This document shows positions 38,901-40,916 of a stretch of 40,916 nt of DNA, piece after piece. The translations under genes and the position numbers were made by a program. Position 1 is the first letter of the stretch. Every line of letters starts with the position of its first letter. The notes under the pieces are model-generated. The model was not told the origin of the DNA, did not search any database, and saw only the letters and a program-made list of their open reading frames with translations. Origin of the DNA: Methanobrevibacter filiformis (GTDB lineage: Archaea > Methanobacteriota > Methanobacteria > Methanobacteriales > Methanobacteriaceae); assembly GCF_001639265.1 (NCBI RefSeq), contig NZ_LWMT01000255.1:1-40916 (forward strand). Direction: 5' to 3'.

Positions 38901-40213
38901 TCACTGGTAATAATGCTTATGGGGGCAGTATTTACAATAATGCTCTTAATTTTAATGTGATTAGTTCTAATTTTACAGATAACACTGGTGTTTTAGGTGC
39001 TGCAGTTACTAATTATGGTGCTGGTTTTAGTGTGATTAATTCTTCTTTTATTGGTAATAAAGTGAATAGTGGTGGTGTTGGTGGTGCTATTTATAATCCT
39101 GGTGGTGTTAATTTTAGTGTGATTAATTCTAGTTTTACTGATAATATTGCTAGTACTAGGGGCGGTGCTATTATTAATTATGGTGCAGGGTTTAGTGTGA
39201 TTAATTCTAGCTTTACTGGTAATAATGCTAGCTATGAGGGTGGTGCTATTTATAATCCTGGTGGTGTTAATTTTAGTGTAAGTAATTCTAGTTTCATTGG
39301 TAATAATGCTAGTACTAGAGGTGGTGCTATTTATAATGCTGGTGGTGTTAATTTTAGTGTAAGTAATTCTAGTTTTGCGAATAATATTGCTAGTTATGGT
39401 GGTGCTATTTATAACAATGCCAGTGCTAACTTTAGTATAAATAATTCTACTTTCATTGGTAATACTGCTACTACTGGAGCTAATGGTGGTGGTGCTATTT
39501 ATAATACGGGTGTTAATTTCACTGTAGGTAATAATAATACTTTTTTAAATAACTCTGCTAATACTAGTAGTAATGCTAGTGGTGGTGCTATTTTTAATAG
39601 TGGTGTTAATTTTAGTGTGTGTAATTCTAGTTTCATTGGTAATAATGCTTTTAATGGTGGTGCTATTTATAATACGGGTGTTAATTTCACTGTAGGTAAT
39701 AATAATACTTTTTTAAATAATTCTGCTAATGTTAGTGGTGGCGCTATTGATAATACTGGTAATAATTTTAGTGTGATTAATTCTAATTTCGCAAATAATA
39801 TTGCTAATGCTGGTGGTGCTATTCGTAATAGTGTTAATTTTAGTGTGTTTAATTCTAGTTTTGTTGGTAATAATGCTAGTTATGGTGGTGCTATTTATAA
39901 TGAGGGTGGTAATTTTAGTGTGAGTATTTCTAGTTTTAGTGATAATAATGCTATTGGGAGTGATGGTGGTGCTATTTTTAATAGTGGTGTTAATTGTAGT
40001 GTGACTAATTCTAGTTTCTCGAATAATATTGCTAATAAAAGTGGTGGTGCTATTTATAATAGTGTTGATAATTTTAGTGTGAGTAATTCTAGTTTCAGTG
40101 GTAATAGAGGTATTCATTATTATGGTGGTGGTTTGTGTCAAAATTTTACCTCTTGTCATTTTATTTTTCAATGTTTTAGTATTCATGTTAATAAATACTA
40201 TTTACATGTTTAA
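35984..40213 (+). CDS. Adhesin-like beta-helix protein, truncated at the 3' end
   Basis: 1,409 residues from an ATG conserved with the gene at 22184. The first 43 residues are a basic N-region (IKKQKHSGSSKGL), followed by a signal segment (TIAIILLLIAILFVSVSSVSA). Two beta-helix modules follow: one ending in NWWG (37403) with a beta-rich domain, and a second opening with YVNSS---DGSSWNNA near 37823. About 27 exact GGAI motifs are present, in two coil subtypes: NFSVINSSFxGNNA and NFTVGNNNTFxNNSA. There is no cap, no DUF11 stalk and no anchor. Repeat similarity stops at about 40131, and the last 28 or so residues (LCQNFTSCHFIFQCF...) are unlike the rest, with three cysteines and no sequons after the first. 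It is probably a remnant cut by the element whose transposase follows. If made, the product would be secreted without an anchor. Confidence 0.8.
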   Translation: MKLENKENNIIKSNNYSIKKQKHSGSSKGLFYKQLFDQTFSKSLTTIAIILLLIAILFVSVSSVSAVNVTISTTNAAGINGAVDLVNTGGAGTNHVITLNPGTYNKTTDIRNNITSSVNLTIQGNGAKNTVIIDAVKLGKMFNVSATRSNITFTNITFYNGNNSAYGSAICSYNSKITIINCNFTGNNVTANLGFGGAIYSYYSNISINGSSFTRNNATSTSASYGWGSAIYGTYSNISVNGSSFISNNGRSGTIYARYSNVNITNSNFTSNNAVHGGAIYTDYYTNLTTNNSIFNGNTATSYGGAILNEYYGVLNVNNTNFTNNVAPEGGAISSNYNTKLIMNNSNFIGNNATGSGTNYGGATSLVSTTGNISRSNFTGNKGGSGGAILVYSGSNISVTGSNIVNNSATSGGAIYVYSSGNLNVTGSNIVNNSATTAGGIYAAGALILNYSRLYNNSGYALYRSAGSVTANFNWWGQNNLTGLTSGTITITNYYVMKLYVNGVNVTNETLNNLTINYTLSTVFNLSYKFTLNDSAVANTPGNLPSFNVSVSIGSATTSNSVVYNGDARTSSYNWTNINLSSSNQSANIKATGDKVNSILEVRALAPSYTYGTYVNSSISTGSFDGSSWNNAVKNISAALAIIKQFNLTQVVVHIAGSPVGGAINYVGVGVNTNLTINNTYNNLTLSGEFGSPIMDAQKLSQIFNITASNVTIANITFINGYASLYGGAIWNNGTNFSVINSSFTDNNASYGGAIYNTFASTFNVRNSNFANNNASSGGAIYNNDSANCSINNSIFIGNTATTGGKGGGAIYNTGANFIIGNNTFLNNSANTSSDSSNSGGAIYNTGVNFTVGNNNTFVNNSAIKTTNSNATDGGAIYNTGDNFSVINSTFIDNNAGSDGGAIHNQYGVNFSVINSSFIGNNAPTYGGVIYNNGVNFSVINSSFIGNNVTAGGNGGAIYNQNGVNFSVINSSFTGNNAYGGSIYNNALNFNVISSNFTDNTGVLGAAVTNYGAGFSVINSSFIGNKVNSGGVGGAIYNPGGVNFSVINSSFTDNIASTRGGAIINYGAGFSVINSSFTGNNASYEGGAIYNPGGVNFSVSNSSFIGNNASTRGGAIYNAGGVNFSVSNSSFANNIASYGGAIYNNASANFSINNSTFIGNTATTGANGGGAIYNTGVNFTVGNNNTFLNNSANTSSNASGGAIFNSGVNFSVCNSSFIGNNAFNGGAIYNTGVNFTVGNNNTFLNNSANVSGGAIDNTGNNFSVINSNFANNIANAGGAIRNSVNFSVFNSSFVGNNASYGGAIYNEGGNFSVSISSFSDNNAIGSDGGAIFNSGVNCSVTNSSFSNNIANKSGGAIYNSVDNFSVSNSSFSGNRGIHYYGGGLCQNFTSCHFIFQCFSIHVNKYYLHV

Positions 40214-40916
40214 TTATTGTCTAAAAACCTCCTGTGAAAAAAAATTTTTAAATCTAAAATTAAAAAAAATAAGAGCATAACAATCTATACAATGATTTTT
40301 ACACTTGCAATGATTAGTAAGAGTTTATTAGAGAGAATTAAATAGTAATATTTATTAATAATGGTCAGTAGATTAATTAATATGTTCAATAACCAATTAA
40401 TCACTGACAATAATAATATAGTAAGCATACAACTTAACCTTTTCGATTATTATGACAATGAAACAAGTTTCAATGAATTAGTTAATCGTAAAATATATGA
40501 ATATGATGATTTAAATCTTCAAAATGATGTAGTTATGACCAGTCCACATCATTTTGAGTTTAATACTCGTAGATGTACTAAATGTGGTAAATCTGCATTG
40601 ATTAGAAAGAAATTTGTCTCTCGTAATATTGTTTTAAATCAAACAGGCGATAAAACATTTTATTTTAGGCAATATTATTGTAATAATTGTGGTAAATACC
40701 CTACAGTTAAGCTTGATAATGTATTTGAAAAATATAAGAAAACATCTAAGTCTTTAATAGATAATATACATTCTAAAGCACGTACAGGTAGAAAATCATT
40801 ACGTAAAATGAGTAAAGACTTGAAAGTAGATAATATGTCATTATCTCATCAAACTGTTGCAAACATCTTAGATGTGGAAGAGGAAGAAGAATTAAGGTTT
40901 AATGTTGAAGAACTCA
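40131..40916 (+). mobile_element. Probable insertion sequence, left part only
   Basis: Adhesin repeat sequence ends abruptly at about 40131-40133 inside a GGTGGTGGT codon run, and non-repetitive DNA with a transposase-like gene follows to the end of the window. I infer that the left end of the element lies near this junction, but its terminal repeat cannot be identified without the right end. Confidence 0.4.
40361..40916 (+). CDS. Transposase, 5' part (ISM1-like)
   Basis: The frame runs from ATG 40361 (alternative in-frame ATG at 40382) and is still open at the window end, so at least 185 residues are encoded. A zinc-ribbon-like pair CTKCGK ... CNNCGK (bases about 40573-40695) is followed by a basic stretch (KARTGRKSLRKMSKDL) and a helix-turn-helix-like LSHQTVANIL, then an acidic patch. 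This layout (zinc finger, HTH, then presumably a catalytic core beyond the window) fits transposases of ISM1-type elements known from Methanobrevibacter and Methanosphaera. The family name is my best recollection and not proven; the catalytic residues are not in the window. Neither start has a clear ribosome binding site. It differs from its neighbours in having ordinary composition with cysteines, lysines and arginines. Confidence 0.65.
   Translation, partial: MVSRLINMFNNQLITDNNNIVSIQLNLFDYYDNETSFNELVNRKIYEYDDLNLQNDVVMTSPHHFEFNTRRCTKCGKSALIRKKFVSRNIVLNQTGDKTFYFRQYYCNNCGKYPTVKLDNVFEKYKKTSKSLIDNIHSKARTGRKSLRKMSKDLKVDNMSLSHQTVANILDVEEEEELRFNVEEL

Noticed and set aside
40098-40280. 60-codon + strand open frame overlapping the end of the truncated adhesin
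   Set aside because: It overlaps coil repeats in the wrong frame and has no ribosome binding site or recognisable product.
1-40916. tRNA, rRNA or known riboswitch
   Set aside because: I saw no cloverleaf-like sequence, rRNA-like block or familiar riboswitch core in any intergenic stretch; a covariance search was not possible here.

Overview
The window is very AT-rich (visibly well under 35% G+C) and is dominated by Asn/Thr/Ser/Gly-rich, very long surface proteins, all on the + strand. Combined beta-helix repeats with chlamydial-Pmp-like FxxN and GGAI motifs, DUF11-type repeats, a short C-terminal M-K-[K/T]-T-G-x-P membrane anchor, archaeal BRE/TATA-like promoters and a zinc-finger transposase that looks like the ISM1 group point to a host-associated methanogen of the Methanobacteriales, most likely Methanosphaera and otherwise Methanobrevibacter. 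In these organisms such genes are usually called adhesin-like proteins. The assignment is inference from style; no marker gene is present.

Layout. (1) 1-18228: the 3' part of a giant adhesin-like gene, open from the first base (at least 6,075 residues). It has five successive beta-helix modules, then 27 DUF11 repeats with an almost invariant 363-bp period, then an acidic/proline linker and anchor. (2) 18229-19416: gene-poor AT-rich DNA with a decayed adhesin fragment, a promoter-like element followed by a possible small RNA, and a strong isolated hairpin. (3) 19417-21080: two tandem paralogous small surface proteins, each probably starting at TTG behind a good Shine-Dalgarno, ending at a terminator-like hairpin. 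(4) 21081-22183: intergenic DNA with TATACA-type inverted repeats and a conserved promoter plus long leader. (5) 22184-34792: a 4,202-residue frame that is really two adhesin-like proteins joined head to tail, since a complete C-terminal anchor is followed in frame by a new signal/transmembrane segment. Its 3' end is broken, and the last repeat plus anchor lie in another frame (34783-35328). (6) 35329-35983: a second copy of the promoter/leader. (7) 35984-40213: a third adhesin-like gene with the same 5' end, cut off inside its beta-helix. (8) From about 40131: non-repetitive DNA and the 5' part of a transposase (40361 to the window end), probably the element that truncated the gene.

Together this is a surface-protein island. 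The large proteins are built from interchangeable modules (signal segment, beta-helix coils, NWWG cap plus a linker domain, DUF11 or Ig-like stalk, anchor) that would project a binding domain through and beyond the pseudomurein wall. The DNA shows active remodelling: higher-order duplication inside arrays, identical tracts shared between distant genes, an in-frame gene fusion, a frame break, a decayed fragment and a probable insertion. The most notable observations are the fused double adhesin with an internal anchor/signal hairpin, the four-unit higher-order repeat in the DUF11 array, and the duplicated promoter with a palindrome overlapping its TATA box.
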